Source: Corynebacterium bouchesdurhonense (lineage in GTDB: Bacteria > Actinomycetota > Actinomycetes > Mycobacteriales > Mycobacteriaceae). Taken from it: a DNA stretch of 64,000 bases. Shown here piece by piece: positions 25,555 through 36,241 of the stretch. The translations under genes and the position numbers were made by a program. Within the stretch, counting starts at the first letter, position 1. Every line of letters starts with the position of its first letter. Under the pieces are notes generated by a model that saw nothing but the letters and a program-made list of their open reading frames with translations, made no database searches and was not told where the DNA came from. The stretch spans positions 62,001 through 126,000 of the forward strand of contig NZ_LT546025.1 in NCBI RefSeq assembly GCF_900078305.2, read 5' to 3'.

Positions 25555-27125
25555 GGCCGGTAGGTGCGAAAGTAGGCCCGCGCGTCGCCCGCGGTCGCAA
25601 CCGAGCCGGTGGCCAGCACGCCCACGCCCTCTGGGCCCTGTTCCTCGGCCAGTTCTACGGCCAGCTCGAGGGCGGCGCCGAAGTGCTCCTCCACGCGGAC
25701 CAGGTCATCGCCGAACACCTCGTAGGCCACCTCCGCGAGGTCGCCTGCCTCCATGGCGCGCGGCGAAGAGTTGCGGGTGACCACCACCTCGCTGAGCACC
25801 GGGCGCAGGGATTCGAGCATGGCTCGGGCGTCCTTGTCGGCGAAGACCGAGACCACGCCGATGACGGAGCGGAAGTTGAAGTCGCGCTCAAGCGTCGCGG
25901 CGAGGGTGGCGGCGCCGTGGGGGTTGTGCGCGGCGTCGACAAGCACCACCGGCTCCCCGTGCACCCGCTCGACGCGGCCCGGCACCTCCACGGCCGCGAA
26001 GCCTTCGCGCACCGCGTCCGCGTTCAGCGGGTGCTCGCGCGTCACGCCGAAGAAGCTCTCCACTGCCGCCAGCGCCACCGCGGCATTGGCCGCCTGGTGC
26101 GCCCCGGCCAGGGGTAGGAAGATCTCGCCGTATTCCCCGCCGAGCCCGTTGAGGACGAGCTGTTGCCCGCCGACGGCCACGCGGGACTCGGCGACCGCGA
26201 AGTCGCGACCCAGCCGCGCCACTGCGGCGTCCGCCTCCACGGCGCGGCGCAGGATCGCCTCCATGGCCTCGGGCTCCTGCTCCGCCACGATGGCCACGTT
26301 CTCCGCCGGGCCGTAGCCGCCCTCGGCGCGCGGCTTGATGATGCCGGCCTTGTGCGCCGCGATCTCACCCAGCGTCTCACCCAGGAAGCGCTGGTGGTCC
26401 AGCCCGACCGGCGTGATGACGGCGACGTCGGCCTCAACGACGTTCGTGGCGTCCCAGGTGCCGCCCATGCCCACCTCGATCACGGCCACGTCCACCGGGG
26501 CGTCGGCGAACGCGGCGTACGCCACGCCCACCAGCAGCTCGAAGCGGCTCATCGCCGGCTTGCCCTGGGCCTCGAAGTGCTCGTCCACCATCCGCACGTA
26601 CGGCTCGATGTCGCGGTAGACATCCACGAACCTGGCCTGGGAGATCTCTTCGCCGTCGATCACGATGCACTCGGTGATGCGGCGCAGCTCCGGGCTGGTG
26701 AACAGCCCCGTCCGCCGGTTCAGGGAGCGCAGCAGCGAATCCGCCATCCGCGCCGTGGAGGTCTTGCCGTTCGTGCCGGCGACCTGGATCACGTCGAAGG
26801 ATTGCTGCGGGGAGCCGAGGAGGTCCATCAGCATCGCCACCCGCTCGAGCGTGGGGTTGGGGTCGGTGGCGGCGGCGCGGGCGTCGAAAAGCGAACAAAG
26901 CTCCTCGAACTCCGGGTGCGTGCCCTCCTCCCCCACCTCCGGCGCGGCCGCGGGCGGCTCGCCGAGGTTGAGCGTGATGCCGGAGTCTGTCATCTCGATA
27001 CGGCCGAAGTCGGTGTCGCGCGCGGGCTCGAGATCGGACTCGTCGAGCCCCTCGAGCGCCTCGCTGCCCAGCTGCATGCGCAGCGCCTCAAACGCGGCGC
27101 GGGTCTCCGGGTCGAGCTGCGCCAT
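25551..27125 (-). CDS. folC: Folylpolyglutamate/dihydrofolate synthase
   Basis: A 524-residue ligase that adds glutamate to folates. The P-loop VAGTNGKTSTARM, the MGGTWDATNV segment and LVDAAHNPHGA are diagnostic. An N-terminal extension of about 70 acidic residues, predicted to be unstructured, precedes the catalytic core. The start overlaps the valS stop codon by one base (TAATG) and the stop overlaps the next gene, so valS-folC-ATP-grasp-DUF4233 looks like one translationally coupled unit. Confidence 0.95.
   Translation of the reverse strand: MAQLDPETRAAFEALRMQLGSEALEGLDESDLEPARDTDFGRIEMTDSGITLNLGEPPAAAPEVGEEGTHPEFEELCSLFDARAAATDPNPTLERVAMLMDLLGSPQQSFDVIQVAGTNGKTSTARMADSLLRSLNRRTGLFTSPELRRITECIVIDGEEISQARFVDVYRDIEPYVRMVDEHFEAQGKPAMSRFELLVGVAYAAFADAPVDVAVIEVGMGGTWDATNVVEADVAVITPVGLDHQRFLGETLGEIAAHKAGIIKPRAEGGYGPAENVAIVAEQEPEAMEAILRRAVEADAAVARLGRDFAVAESRVAVGGQQLVLNGLGGEYGEIFLPLAGAHQAANAAVALAAVESFFGVTREHPLNADAVREGFAAVEVPGRVERVHGEPVVLVDAAHNPHGAATLAATLERDFNFRSVIGVVSVFADKDARAMLESLRPVLSEVVVTRNSSPRAMEAGDLAEVAYEVFGDDLVRVEEHFGAALELAVELAEEQGPEGVGVLATGSVATAGDARAYFRTYRP
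25935..25944 (+). repeat. GTCGACAAGC dispersed motif, copy inside folC
   Basis: Exact copy encoding VLVDAAHN on the opposite strand, a conserved FolC motif, so coding constraint may explain it. Confidence 0.5.
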
Positions 27126-29869
27126 TAGTGCAGGCCCTCCAGGCGGGCGGTGACGCGGTCGAACTCTTCCTGCGCCACGCGCTGGCGCTCGCGGATCTTC
27201 TCCACCACCTGTTCCGGCGCATTGGCCAGGAACTGCTCGTTGCCCAGCTTGCCGCCGGTGGTGTCGAGCTCCTTCTGCGCCGCCGCGAGCTCCTTCTCCA
27301 GGCGCTTTCGCTCGGCCGCCACGTCCACCGTGCCGGAGGTGTCCAGCGCTGCGTTCAGCGTGGCCTGGCTCAAGCGCACTTCGATGCTTGCCGACGCCCC
27401 GAAGCCCTCACCAGGCTCCTCCACGCGCGCGATGCTGCGCACCAACGCCTCCTGCCCGGCGAGGTCCGCTTCAGCGAAGTCGAGCGCGGCCGGCACCTTC
27501 TGGCTCGGCTTCACGCCCTGGTCAGCGCGGAAGCGGCGCAGCTCGGTGATCAGCTTGATGGAGTCCTCGATGCGGCGCCGGGCGGTCAGGTCTGTCTCCG
27601 CACCGCCGTTGGTGTCCGCGTCGGTGGGCCACGGCGCCACCGTCACGGTTTCGCCGCCGGTCAGGGCCCTCCACAGCACCTCGGTAATGAACGGCATGGT
27701 GGGGTGCAGCAGGCGCAGGACCACGTCGAGGACGCGGCCGAGCACGATCTGGGTGGCGCGGCCGCGCTCGAGCTCCTCCGCCGTCGCCGCCTCCTCATCG
27801 CGCGGAATCTGGGTCTTGGCAATCTCGAGATACCAGTCGCACAGCTCGTCCCACGCGAAGTGGTAGAGCTCCTCATTGGCCTTAGCAAACTGGTAGTCAT
27901 CCAGGTACGCGTCCACCTTGGCGCGCACCTCCTCGCAGCGGTCGAGGATCCAGCGGTCCGCGTCGGTCAGCGCCTCCCGGGCCGGCAGCTCGCCCACCGC
28001 GGCGCCGTTCATCAGCGCGAACTTGGCGGCGTTAAACAGCTTGGTGGCGAAGTTGCGGGCGCTGGTGGCGTTGTCCTCGCCGATCGGCAAGTCCACGCCC
28101 GGGTTCGCGCCGCGGGCAAGGGCGAAGCGCAGCGCATCCGCGCCGTAGCGCTCCACCCAGTCCATCGGGTCGATGCCGTTGCCCAGGGACTTCGACATCT
28201 TGCGGCCCTTCTCGTCGCGCACCAGGCCGTGGAGGTAAAGGTCGGTGAACGGGACTTGCGGGCGGCCGCCGTTGCCCTCCCCCAGGATCTCCGGGGTCTG
28301 CGTAGCCGCGAACGTGCCGAACATCATCATGCGCGCCACCCAGAAGAACAGGATGTCGTACGCCGTAACCAGTACCGAGGTGGGGTAGAAGGCGTCCAGC
28401 TCCGGTGTCTTCTCCGGCCAGCCCATCGTGGAAAACGGCCACAGCGCAGAGGAGAACCACGTGTCCAGCACGTCCGGGTCCTGCTCGTAGCCGGCGGGCG
28501 GCTCCTCGTCCGGGCCCACGCACACCACGTCGCGCTGCCCCGTTTCGTCCGCCGGGCCGTACCAGATGGGGATGCGGTGGCCCCACCACAGCTGGCGCGA
28601 GATGGTCCAGTCGTGCATGTTGTCCACCCAGTCGAAGTAGCGCTTCTCCATCGACTGCGGGTGGATCACGGTGTCGCCGGAGCGCACCGCCTCGGCCGAC
28701 ATGCGGGCGAGCTCGTCAACCTTGACAAACCACTGCAGGCTCAGGCGCGGCTCGATCGGCTCGCCGGAGCGCTCGGAGTGGCCCACGGAGTGCACGTACG
28801 GGCGCACCTCCTTGACAATGCGCCCCTGCTCGGCCAGCGCCTCGCGCACCGCCACGCGGGCTTCCTCGCGGGTCATGCCGTCGAAGCGGGTGCCCGTGTC
28901 CGCGATGTGGCCCTGCTCGTCCATGATGATGGGCATGTCCAGGTTGTGGCGCAGCCCCATCTCGTAGTCGTTCGGGTCGTGCGCCGGGGTGATCTTCACC
29001 GCGCCGGTGCCCAGCTCGCGGTCCACGTAGTCGTCCGCGATCACCTGGATCGTGAGGTCCTCGCGGAAGGGGTGGGCGAACTCCTGGCCCACCAGGTGCG
29101 CGTAGCGCTCGTCCTCCGGGTGCACGGCAATTGCGACGTCTCCCAGCATGGTCTCCACGCGGGTGGTGGCCACCACCAGGTGCGGCTCATCGTCGTCGAG
29201 CGAGCCGTAGCGGATGGACACGAACTCGCCGTCGACGTCCTTGTACACCACCTCGATGTCGGACACGGCCGTCTCCAGCACCGGCGACCAGTTCACCAGC
29301 CGGTAGTCCTGGTAAATCATGCCCGCGTCGTAGAGCTGCTTGAAGATGGTCTGGACGGCGCGCGAGAGCCCCTCGTCGAGCGTGAAGCGCTCCCGGGACC
29401 AATCGACGGAGTCGCCGATCGCCCGCATCTGCTTGGTGATGGTGCCGCCGAACTCGTGCTTCCACTCCCAGACGCGGTCGATGAACTCCTCGCGCCCGTA
29501 GTCGTAGCGGTCCTTGCCCTCCTCGGCCTTTAGCTTCGCCTCGACCTTGGTCTGGGTGGCGATGCCGGCGTGGTCCATGCCCGGCAGCCACAGCACCTCG
29601 TAGCCCTGCATGCGCTTGCGGCGCACCAGAGAATCCATCAGCGTGTGGTCGAGCGCGTGTCCCATGTGAAGCTGACCGGTCACGTTCGGCGGCGGCAGCA
29701 CGATGGAGTACGCCGGCTTGCCGGAGGCTGGGTCCGCCGTGAAGTACCCGGCCTCGACCCAGCCCTCGTACAGCTCGCGCTCGTGGTCCTGCGGCTCCCA
29801 GGACTTGGGGAGCGCGTCAGCGCGGTTGGTGCCTACCAGATCGTTGTTCTCGCGGTTCGCTTCAGTCAC
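27125..29869 (-). CDS. valS: Valyl-tRNA synthetase
   Basis: A 914-residue class I synthetase. The HIGH-type motif is [14 protein letters not shown] and the KMSKS motif is [10 protein letters not shown]; the editing domain lies between and a C-terminal coiled coil ([19 protein letters not shown]) closes the protein. The GTG at 29869 gives [20 protein letters not shown]. Nearby are two direct repeats of TAGGCCAT. It heads the valS-folC operon and lies 30 bases downstream of mdh on the same strand. Confidence 0.98.
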   Translation of the reverse strand: MTEANRENNDLVGTNRADALPKSWEPQDHERELYEGWVEAGYFTADPASGKPAYSIVLPPPNVTGQLHMGHALDHTLMDSLVRRKRMQGYEVLWLPGMDHAGIATQTKVEAKLKAEEGKDRYDYGREEFIDRVWEWKHEFGGTITKQMRAIGDSVDWSRERFTLDEGLSRAVQTIFKQLYDAGMIYQDYRLVNWSPVLETAVSDIEVVYKDVDGEFVSIRYGSLDDDEPHLVVATTRVETMLGDVAIAVHPEDERYAHLVGQEFAHPFREDLTIQVIADDYVDRELGTGAVKITPAHDPNDYEMGLRHNLDMPIIMDEQGHIADTGTRFDGMTREEARVAVREALAEQGRIVKEVRPYVHSVGHSERSGEPIEPRLSLQWFVKVDELARMSAEAVRSGDTVIHPQSMEKRYFDWVDNMHDWTISRQLWWGHRIPIWYGPADETGQRDVVCVGPDEEPPAGYEQDPDVLDTWFSSALWPFSTMGWPEKTPELDAFYPTSVLVTAYDILFFWVARMMMFGTFAATQTPEILGEGNGGRPQVPFTDLYLHGLVRDEKGRKMSKSLGNGIDPMDWVERYGADALRFALARGANPGVDLPIGEDNATSARNFATKLFNAAKFALMNGAAVGELPAREALTDADRWILDRCEEVRAKVDAYLDDYQFAKANEELYHFAWDELCDWYLEIAKTQIPRDEEAATAEELERGRATQIVLGRVLDVVLRLLHPTMPFITEVLWRALTGGETVTVAPWPTDADTNGGAETDLTARRRIEDSIKLITELRRFRADQGVKPSQKVPAALDFAEADLAGQEALVRSIARVEEPGEGFGASASIEVRLSQATLNAALDTSGTVDVAAERKRLEKELAAAQKELDTTGGKLGNEQFLANAPEQVVEKIRERQRVAQEEFDRVTARLEGLH
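27379..27404 (-). repeat. Motif hairpin inside valS (short stem)
   Basis: CTTCG and CGAAG enclose a 16-base loop with GCTTGCCGAC, the GTCGGCAAGC variant, encoding GASAS in the coding direction. The stem is only five base pairs and could be chance. Confidence 0.4.
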
Positions 29870-29872
29870 GCT

Positions 29873-29892
29873 AGGCCATTGTAGGCCATAGT
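29873..29892. repeat. Two 10-base direct repeats before valS
   Basis: TAGGCCATTG and TAGGCCATAG lie head to tail just upstream of the valS start, followed by TAGGAGGCC. Function unknown; the pair occupies most of the gap between mdh and valS. Confidence 0.6.
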
Positions 29893-29899
29893 AGGAGGC

Positions 29900-31060
<1,161 letters not shown>

Positions 31061-31071
31061 TTAGGAAAACG

Positions 31072-31094
31072 GTGACAGGAACTGTGACAGGAAC
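31072..31094. repeat. Direct repeat upstream of tetR
   Basis: GTGACAGGAAC occurs twice with a 12-base period, 37-59 bases before the regulator gene start. It may be an operator half-site pair; no inverted partner is seen. Confidence 0.5.
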
Positions 31095-31130
31095 AGCCGG
31101 TTGCTCGGCGACGGGAAGGACGGACCCGGT

Positions 31131-31874
31131 ATGGAGGCTCAGCAGGGCGGCACCGGCGGGCAGCTCCCCGCCGCCGACGCCGCGGCCGCCCTGGACGCGG
31201 CGCTGGAGCTGTTCGCCCGGCGCGGGTACGCAGAGACCAAGCTCGAGGCGGTGGCTCGGCAGGCCGGCATTTCCAAACGCATGATCCACTACCACTTCGG
31301 GGACAAGCGGGGCCTCTACATCCAGTCGCTCGCGCTCGCCGAGGAGCGTCTCACGCCTCCGACAGCGGTGCTGGAGCGCTCGTCCGCGGTCCCCGTGGAC
31401 GGCATGCGCCGCTTCATCGACGCGCTCTTCCACGCCTTCCTCGACCATCCCGATTGCGTGCGGCTGCTGCTGCGCGAGAACCTCGCGCCCGTCCTGGAAG
31501 CGGGCGAATCCGAACCCGGCCAGCGCGACAACCTCGTCTCGCTGCACGCCGAGCGGCTGCTGCTCCTCGGCCAAGACGCGGGTGCCTTCCGCCCGGGCAT
31601 CAGCGCCCAGGACATGCTCGCACTGGTGGTCTCCCTGTGCGAGTTTCACGTCGCGCACGAGCGCGGCATCTACGCAGCGGGCCGCGTCGACTTCCGCGAC
31701 CGCCGCAACGTGGACGGTATGCGCCGCATGGTGATCGACACCGTGCTGGCCTTCCTCACCTCGAACATCGCCTACTCGGGCTACGAAAGCTACCTGCGCC
31801 CCGCCGCTGCCGCGGCGAAACCGCAGCCCGCGTCGCCGCAGTTCTACGAGGTGGAAGCCCCCGGCATCTACTAG
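31131..31874 (+). CDS. TetR-family transcriptional regulator
   Basis: A 247-residue regulator. The DNA-binding domain is near the N-terminus (ALELFARRGYAETKLEAVA, then RQAGISKRMIHYHFGDKRGLY), and the remainder is a helical ligand-binding domain. I chose the ATG at 31131 (MEAQQGGTGG) rather than a TTG ten codons upstream. The C-terminal 30 residues are Ala/Pro-rich. It is divergent from mdh and convergent with clpX. Ligand and targets are not inferable. Confidence 0.88.
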   Translation: MEAQQGGTGGQLPAADAAAALDAALELFARRGYAETKLEAVARQAGISKRMIHYHFGDKRGLYIQSLALAEERLTPPTAVLERSSAVPVDGMRRFIDALFHAFLDHPDCVRLLLRENLAPVLEAGESEPGQRDNLVSLHAERLLLLGQDAGAFRPGISAQDMLALVVSLCEFHVAHERGIYAAGRVDFRDRRNVDGMRRMVIDTVLAFLTSNIAYSGYESYLRPAAAAAKPQPASPQFYEVEAPGIY

Positions 31875-31887
31875 CCCCGGCGGGCCC

Positions 31888-33165
31888 TTAGGCGGAGGCC
31901 TTTTCGTCCTTGGCCAGAAACTCCGGCTCGGCCTCGCCGCGTACCACCGCGCCGGTGACCACCACCTCTGCCACGTCCTCGCGGTCCGGCAGCTCGTACA
32001 TGACCGGCACGAGCAGCTCCTCCATGATCGCGCGCAGGCCGCGGGCGCCGGTCTTGCGCTCAGCCGCCTTGTCGGCGATCTCCCCCAGCGCGTCGTCGCT
32101 GATGGTCAGCTCCGCGCCGTCCATGGCGAAGAGGCGTTGGTACTGCTTCACCAGCGAATTCTTCGGCTCGGTCAGCACGCGCACCATGGAGTCCCGGTCC
32201 AGGTCGTCCACGTGGGCGATGATGGGCAAGCGGCCGATGAACTCGGGGATGAGGCCGAACTTGACCAGGTCCCCGGGCTGCACCTGCGCCATGAGGTTGG
32301 ACTCGTCGCGCTCCGCCTTCGAGTCAATCTCCGCACCGAAGCCGATGCCCTTCTTACCCACGCGCTCCGCAATCACCTTGTCCAGGCCGGCGAACGCACC
32401 GGCCACGATGAAGAGGATGTTGGTGGTGTCTAGCTGGATGAACTCCTGGTTGGGGTGCTTGCGCCCGCCCTGCGGCGGCACGGAGGCGACCGTGCCCTCC
32501 AGGATCTTCAACAGCGCCTGCTGTACGCCCTCACCGGACACGTCGCGCGTAATCGACGGGTTCTCGCTCTTGCGCGAGATCTTGTCCACCTCGTCCACGT
32601 AGATAATGCCGGTCTGCGCCCGATTCACGTCAAAGTCCGCCGCCTGCAGCAGCTTGAGCAGGATGTTCTCCACGTCCTCGCCCACGTAGCCGGCCTCGGT
32701 CAGGCTCGTCGCGTCCGCGATGGCAAACGGCACGTTGAGCATGCGCGCCAGCGTCTGCGCGAGATACGTCTTGCCGGAGCCGGTCGGGCCGAGCAGGAGG
32801 ATGTTGGACTTGGCAATCTCCACCTCCTCGTCCCGGCGGCGGCTGCCCAGCACGGTCTGCTCGGCGCGGATGCGCTTGTAGTGGTTGTACACCGCCACCG
32901 CCAACGTGCGCTTGGCGGTGTCCTGCCCGATCACGTACTCGTCCAAGAACGCCGTAATTTCCGACGGCCGCGGCAGGCGCTCCTCACCGTCCCGGGCCTG
33001 CTGGTTCGCGCCGGCAAGCTCTTCTTCGATGATCTCGTTGCACAGCTCAATGCATTCGTCACAAATGTAGACGCCGCCCCCGGCGATGAGCTTGCGCACC
33101 TGCTTCTGCGTCTTGCCGCAGAACGAGCACTTCAAAAGCTCCGAGCTGTCGTGCGTAACTGCCAT
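31888..33165 (-). CDS. clpX: ATP-dependent Clp protease ATP-binding subunit ClpX
   Basis: A 425-residue AAA+ unfoldase. The N-terminal zinc domain has four cysteines (CSFCGK and CDECIELC), the Walker A loop is [14 protein letters not shown], Walker B is [10 protein letters not shown], and the pore loop and sensor motifs follow. It delivers substrates to ClpP1P2, encoded about 2 kb downstream on the same strand but separated by two genes on the other strand. The length is normal. Confidence 0.98.
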   Translation of the reverse strand: MAVTHDSSELLKCSFCGKTQKQVRKLIAGGGVYICDECIELCNEIIEEELAGANQQARDGEERLPRPSEITAFLDEYVIGQDTAKRTLAVAVYNHYKRIRAEQTVLGSRRRDEEVEIAKSNILLLGPTGSGKTYLAQTLARMLNVPFAIADATSLTEAGYVGEDVENILLKLLQAADFDVNRAQTGIIYVDEVDKISRKSENPSITRDVSGEGVQQALLKILEGTVASVPPQGGRKHPNQEFIQLDTTNILFIVAGAFAGLDKVIAERVGKKGIGFGAEIDSKAERDESNLMAQVQPGDLVKFGLIPEFIGRLPIIAHVDDLDRDSMVRVLTEPKNSLVKQYQRLFAMDGAELTISDDALGEIADKAAERKTGARGLRAIMEELLVPVMYELPDREDVAEVVVTGAVVRGEAEPEFLAKDEKASA

Positions 33166-33280
33166 GTACCTGACTTACTCCCGCATTGTTGTTCACGTTC
33201 CAGTTCGTGGTCTTTCCAGCATACTGGCCTAGTCAAACATGCCCCACCCAACACTGCACCCGACGGCTACGCTGGTCGCC

Positions 33281-34054
33281 ATGAGCAACCTCAGCGTGCA
33301 CGAGTACGGCCGTTCAGGCAGTGATACTACCGTTGTCCTCCTCAGCTCCATCGCCACCACGCACGAGGCGTGGGCGCAGCAGATCCCCGCGCTCGAGGAG
33401 GACTACCGCGTCATCACGGTCGACCACCGCGGGCACGGCGGTTCGGAGGTGGCCAAGGTCGAGCCGGGCTCGTCGACGGTGCAGTTGCTTTGCGACGATC
33501 TCCTCCACGCCCTCGATTCCGCCGGCGTCAACCGCTTCGCCGTGGTGGGCCTGTCCCTCGGCGGCGTCTTGGCCCAGTGGCTCGCCGCCAACTCCGGCCG
33601 CGTGGAGAAGGCCGTCTTCGCCTCCACCGCCACCTACCTGGGCGGCGAAGAGCGGTGGTCTGAGCGCACCCGCACCGCCAGGGAGCAGGGCCTGGACGCC
33701 ATGGCCGACGGGTTCCTGGAGAACTGGTTCACCGAGGGGTTCCGCGCCGGGCAACCGGACCGCGTCGCCAGCGTGCGCGAGATGATCGCGGGCGTGGATC
33801 CGGAGGGCTACGCCCAAAACGGCGACGCGCTGGCGGAATGGGATTTCGTTGGAGAGCTGGGCAAGATCACCTGCCCGGTGCTCACCATCGCGGGCGCCCA
33901 AGACCCGAGCACCACCCCGGCGGAGCTGGCCGCAATCGCCTCGGGCGTAGCCGGCCCGGCGGAGTCCGTGGTCATCGACCCGGGCTCGCACCAGGTGGCC
34001 ATCGAGAACCCGGCGGAATTCAACGCCGCACTCACGAGGTTCCTCCGCAGCTGA
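33281..34054 (+). CDS. Alpha/beta-hydrolase, enol-lactonase-like
   Basis: A 257-residue hydrolase starting MSNLSVHEYGRSGSDTTVV. The nucleophile elbow is VVGLSLGGVLAQ, the oxyanion region SSIATTHEAWAQQIPALEE, a likely catalytic Asp is in GAQDPSTTP and the His in PGSHQVAI. The fold resembles 3-oxoadipate enol-lactonase (PcaD), but no aromatic-degradation genes are nearby, so the reaction is unknown. It is divergent from clpX. Confidence 0.85.
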   Translation: MSNLSVHEYGRSGSDTTVVLLSSIATTHEAWAQQIPALEEDYRVITVDHRGHGGSEVAKVEPGSSTVQLLCDDLLHALDSAGVNRFAVVGLSLGGVLAQWLAANSGRVEKAVFASTATYLGGEERWSERTRTAREQGLDAMADGFLENWFTEGFRAGQPDRVASVREMIAGVDPEGYAQNGDALAEWDFVGELGKITCPVLTIAGAQDPSTTPAELAAIASGVAGPAESVVIDPGSHQVAIENPAEFNAALTRFLRS

Positions 34055-34116
34055 TCCGCTAGCCTAGAGGGGACTTGGACAGCGTCCCCGCCGCCGACCG
34101 GAAGGAAACCCGCGCC

Positions 34117-34743
34117 GTGAGAAGCAACCGTGCCGTGCCCGCCTGCGCGACCGCAGTGATCGCTGCGGCGCTGCTGGCGGGTTGCACCAGCGAGACCGAG
34201 GTGCGGCTGGCAGAGCCGGAGCTGGATTTCCCCTACACCAGCACCACGGCGGCGCCCACCCCCACCACCACGCAGGCAAGCACGTCCGCAACAACCACCG
34301 CGTCGTCCACCACCAGCTCCTCGTCTTCGAGCTCGAGCAGCTCGTCGTCGAAGTCGTCCACGTCCACGCGGACGTCGACAAGCACCCGCTCCGCCGCCCA
34401 AAACTCCTCGCGCAACGACGACGATGAGCCGGCACCGGCGCCCGCGGCCCCGCCCGCCCGCGTAGAGGAACAGCCGGCGCCGGTCGAGCCGGGTGCAGCC
34501 TGCGCGTGGCCCAGCCAGAACGAGTCGCGGGACAAGGAGTTCAGCACCTTCTGCGACCGCGAGTGGGCCCGCACCGTTATGCCGTCCACGGAGCAGCAGT
34601 ACTTCTGGCGGGCAAAGGGGGCGGGCTGGGTCAGCATCGACCCGGCCGGGCAGGCCGAAAACGGGGTGTGCTGGAACCCCAAGGACTTCGAGGGCGCGCC
34701 GGAAGCCATCCGCAACGCCGCAGTGTTCTGCGATCCGGAGTAG
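34117..34743 (+). CDS. Ser/Thr-rich putative lipoprotein
   Basis: A 208-residue protein with a GTG start and GGAAGGA site upstream. A signal sequence ends in LLAGC at residues 19-23, a lipobox, so Cys23 would be lipid-modified and anchored to the membrane. A long low-complexity linker of Thr, Ser and Pro residues, including a run of about a dozen Ser, connects to a globular C-terminal domain with four cysteines (GAACAW, TFCDRE, NGVCWN, AVFCDPE) probably forming two disulfides. Function unknown. Confidence 0.82.
   Translation: MRSNRAVPACATAVIAAALLAGCTSETEVRLAEPELDFPYTSTTAAPTPTTTQASTSATTTASSTTSSSSSSSSSSSSKSSTSTRTSTSTRSAAQNSSRNDDDEPAPAPAAPPARVEEQPAPVEPGAACAWPSQNESRDKEFSTFCDREWARTVMPSTEQQYFWRAKGAGWVSIDPAGQAENGVCWNPKDFEGAPEAIRNAAVFCDPE
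34368..34394 (+). repeat. GTCGACAAGC copy with short stem in the lipoprotein gene
   Basis: An exact 10-mer (34374-34383) lies between GCGGA and TCCGC with a 17-base loop. It is read as TSTST within the low-complexity linker, where protein constraint is weak. Confidence 0.5.
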
Positions 34744-34776
34744 CAGCGGCGCGCACGCACCCCCGCAGACGAACGC

Positions 34777-34808
34777 ACCGGCGCCGCCCGGGAACGGGCG
34801 GCGCCGGT
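34777..34808. terminator. Bidirectional hairpin between lipoprotein gene and clpP2
   Basis: ACCGGCGCCGCCCG and CGGGCGGCGCCGGT form a perfect 14-base stem with a GGAA loop between two convergent genes. No T tract follows on either side. A GTCGGCAAGC variant of the dispersed motif lies four bases beyond it (34812-34821). Confidence 0.75.
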
Positions 34809-34830
34809 GGCGTCGGCAAGCAAAGGCCCC

Positions 34831-35451
34831 TTAGGCGTTGAGCTTGCGGTAGTCGAAGACCTGGTCGATGATCCCGTACTCCTTGGCCTCGGCCGCGGTG
34901 AGGATCTTGTCGCGGTCCGTGTCAATACGGACCTGCTCCGCCGTGCGGCCGGAGTGGTGCGCCAGCGTCTCCTCCATCAGGCGACGCATGCGCTCGATCT
35001 CGGCGGCCTGGATCTCCAGGTCGGAGACCTGGCCGCGGGTGCCCTCGGTGGCCGGCTGGTGGATCAGCACGCGCGAGTTCGGCAGCGCGGCGCGCTTCCC
35101 CGGTGCACCGGCGGCGAGGATCACCGCGGCGGCGGACGCCGCCTGACCCAGGCACACGGTCTGCACGTCCGGGCGGACGTACTGCATCGTGTCGTAGATT
35201 GCCATCAGCGCGGTGAAGGAGCCGCCCGGCGAGTTGATGTACATGGTGATGTCGCGGTCCGGGTCCTGGGACTCGAGCACCAGCAGCTGAGCCATGATGT
35301 CGTTCGCCGACGTGTCGTCCACCTGGGTGCCCAGGAAGACGATGCGCTCCTCGAAGAGCTTGCCGTACGGGTCGATCTGCTTGGTGCCGAAGGAGGTCTC
35401 CTCCAGGAACTGCGGCAGCACGTAGCGGGAAGTGGGCATCTGGAAAGTCAT
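34831..35451 (-). CDS. clpP2: ATP-dependent Clp protease proteolytic subunit ClpP2
   Basis: A 206-residue serine protease subunit. The oxyanion motif [15 protein letters not shown], the catalytic Ser in [13 protein letters not shown], the His in [10 protein letters not shown] and the Asp in [10 protein letters not shown] are present. Actinobacteria make a mixed ClpP1P2 tetradecamer. It lies 12 bases downstream of clpP1. The second-copy type has a longer N-terminus ([18 protein letters not shown]) typical of ClpP2. Confidence 0.97.
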   Translation of the reverse strand: MTFQMPTSRYVLPQFLEETSFGTKQIDPYGKLFEERIVFLGTQVDDTSANDIMAQLLVLESQDPDRDITMYINSPGGSFTALMAIYDTMQYVRPDVQTVCLGQAASAAAVILAAGAPGKRAALPNSRVLIHQPATEGTRGQVSDLEIQAAEIERMRRLMEETLAHHSGRTAEQVRIDTDRDKILTAAEAKEYGIIDQVFDYRKLNA

Positions 35452-35463
35452 AGTCGCTTCTCC

Positions 35464-36054
35464 TTAGTTTCCGACGGTGCCGTTCGTAGCCTGGGCAGCG
35501 TTCTCAATCACGTGGTCCACGATGCCGTAGTCCCGCGCCTCGTAGGCGTTGAACCAGCGGTCCCGGTCCGAGTCCTTGGTGATCTGCTCGAAGGTCTGCC
35601 CGGTGTGCTTCGCGATGAGCTCGGCCATCTCGCGCTTCGTCTGCGCGAACTGCTCCGCCTGGATGGCGATGTCCGCCGCGGTGCCGCCGACGCCGGCGGA
35701 GGGCTGGTGCATCATGATGCGGGCGTGCGGCAGGGCGTAGCGCTTGCCCTTCGTGCCGCCGGACAGCAGGAACTGGCCCATCGAGGCGGCGAGGCCCATG
35801 CCGTAGGTGGCCACGTCGCACGGGGAGTATCGCATCGTGTCGTAGATGGCCATCCCCGCGGTCACAGAGCCGCCCGGGGAGTTGATGTAAAGCGAAATGT
35901 CGCGGGTCGGGTCCTCGGCGGACAACAGGAGGATCTGCGCGCACAGCTTGTTCGCGATCTCGTCGTCCACCTCTTGGCCGAGGAAGATGATGCGCTCGCG
36001 CAGCAGGCGCTCATATACCGAGTCGCCCAAGTTCATTCCGTTTGGCGATGTCAT
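35464..36054 (-). CDS. clpP1: ATP-dependent Clp protease proteolytic subunit ClpP1
   Basis: A 196-residue ClpP. NSPGGSVTAGMAIYDTM is followed by the catalytic Ser in GMGLAASMGQFLL, the His in RIMMHQPSAG and the Asp in DSDRDRWF. It is first in the clpP1P2 operon. About 80 bases upstream lie a sigma-H-like promoter and a ClgR-like operator, matching the known heat- and stress-dependent control of this operon in C. glutamicum. Confidence 0.97.
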   Translation of the reverse strand: MTSPNGMNLGDSVYERLLRERIIFLGQEVDDEIANKLCAQILLLSAEDPTRDISLYINSPGGSVTAGMAIYDTMRYSPCDVATYGMGLAASMGQFLLSGGTKGKRYALPHARIMMHQPSAGVGGTAADIAIQAEQFAQTKREMAELIAKHTGQTFEQITKDSDRDRWFNAYEARDYGIVDHVIENAAQATNGTVGN

Positions 36055-36091
36055 CTAGCTGCTCCTTCTCGTAAGAGTTGCGGTGCTCTGT

Positions 36092-36121
36092 GTAACGCCA
36101 CCACCCTACCCGCGCATTTCC
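36092..36121 (-). promoter_or_regulatory. Sigma-H-like promoter of clpP1P2
   Basis: On the minus strand GGAAAT (36116-36121), an 18-base spacer and CGTTAC (36092-36097) fit the GGAA and GTT pattern of the stress sigma factor SigH. Expression of clpP1P2 is known to depend on SigH and ClgR in C. glutamicum. Confidence 0.5.
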
Positions 36122-36134
36122 GGTGCACCCGGCT

Positions 36135-36152
36135 TGTTCGCTACCGGCGTAC
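36135..36152. promoter_or_regulatory. ClgR-like operator
   Basis: TGTTCGCTACCGGCGTAC matches the CGC-N5-GCG operator described for the activator ClgR at all but one of the positions I remember. It lies just upstream of the sigma-H-like -35, the position expected for an activator. Confidence 0.5.
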
Positions 36153-36186
36153 GGCGCTGTCCGAGTATTCGAGTGGAGGTGGCGCG

Positions 36187-36221
36187 CAAAAAGCCACCAG
36201 CGCCGCCGGGCGGCTGGTGGC
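36187..36221 (-). terminator. Terminator of tig
   Basis: GCCACCAGC and GCTGGTGGC form a perfect nine-base stem with an 11-base loop; on the minus strand TTTTT follows. It lies 20 bases after the tig stop and separates tig from clpP1. Confidence 0.88.
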
Positions 36222-36241
36222 CTGTCGCAGGAATCCGAGGG

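Noticed and set aside
27128..29533. An 801-codon plus-strand frame opposite valS
   Set aside because: valS on the other strand has all synthetase motifs; the long opposite frame is a codon-bias artefact.
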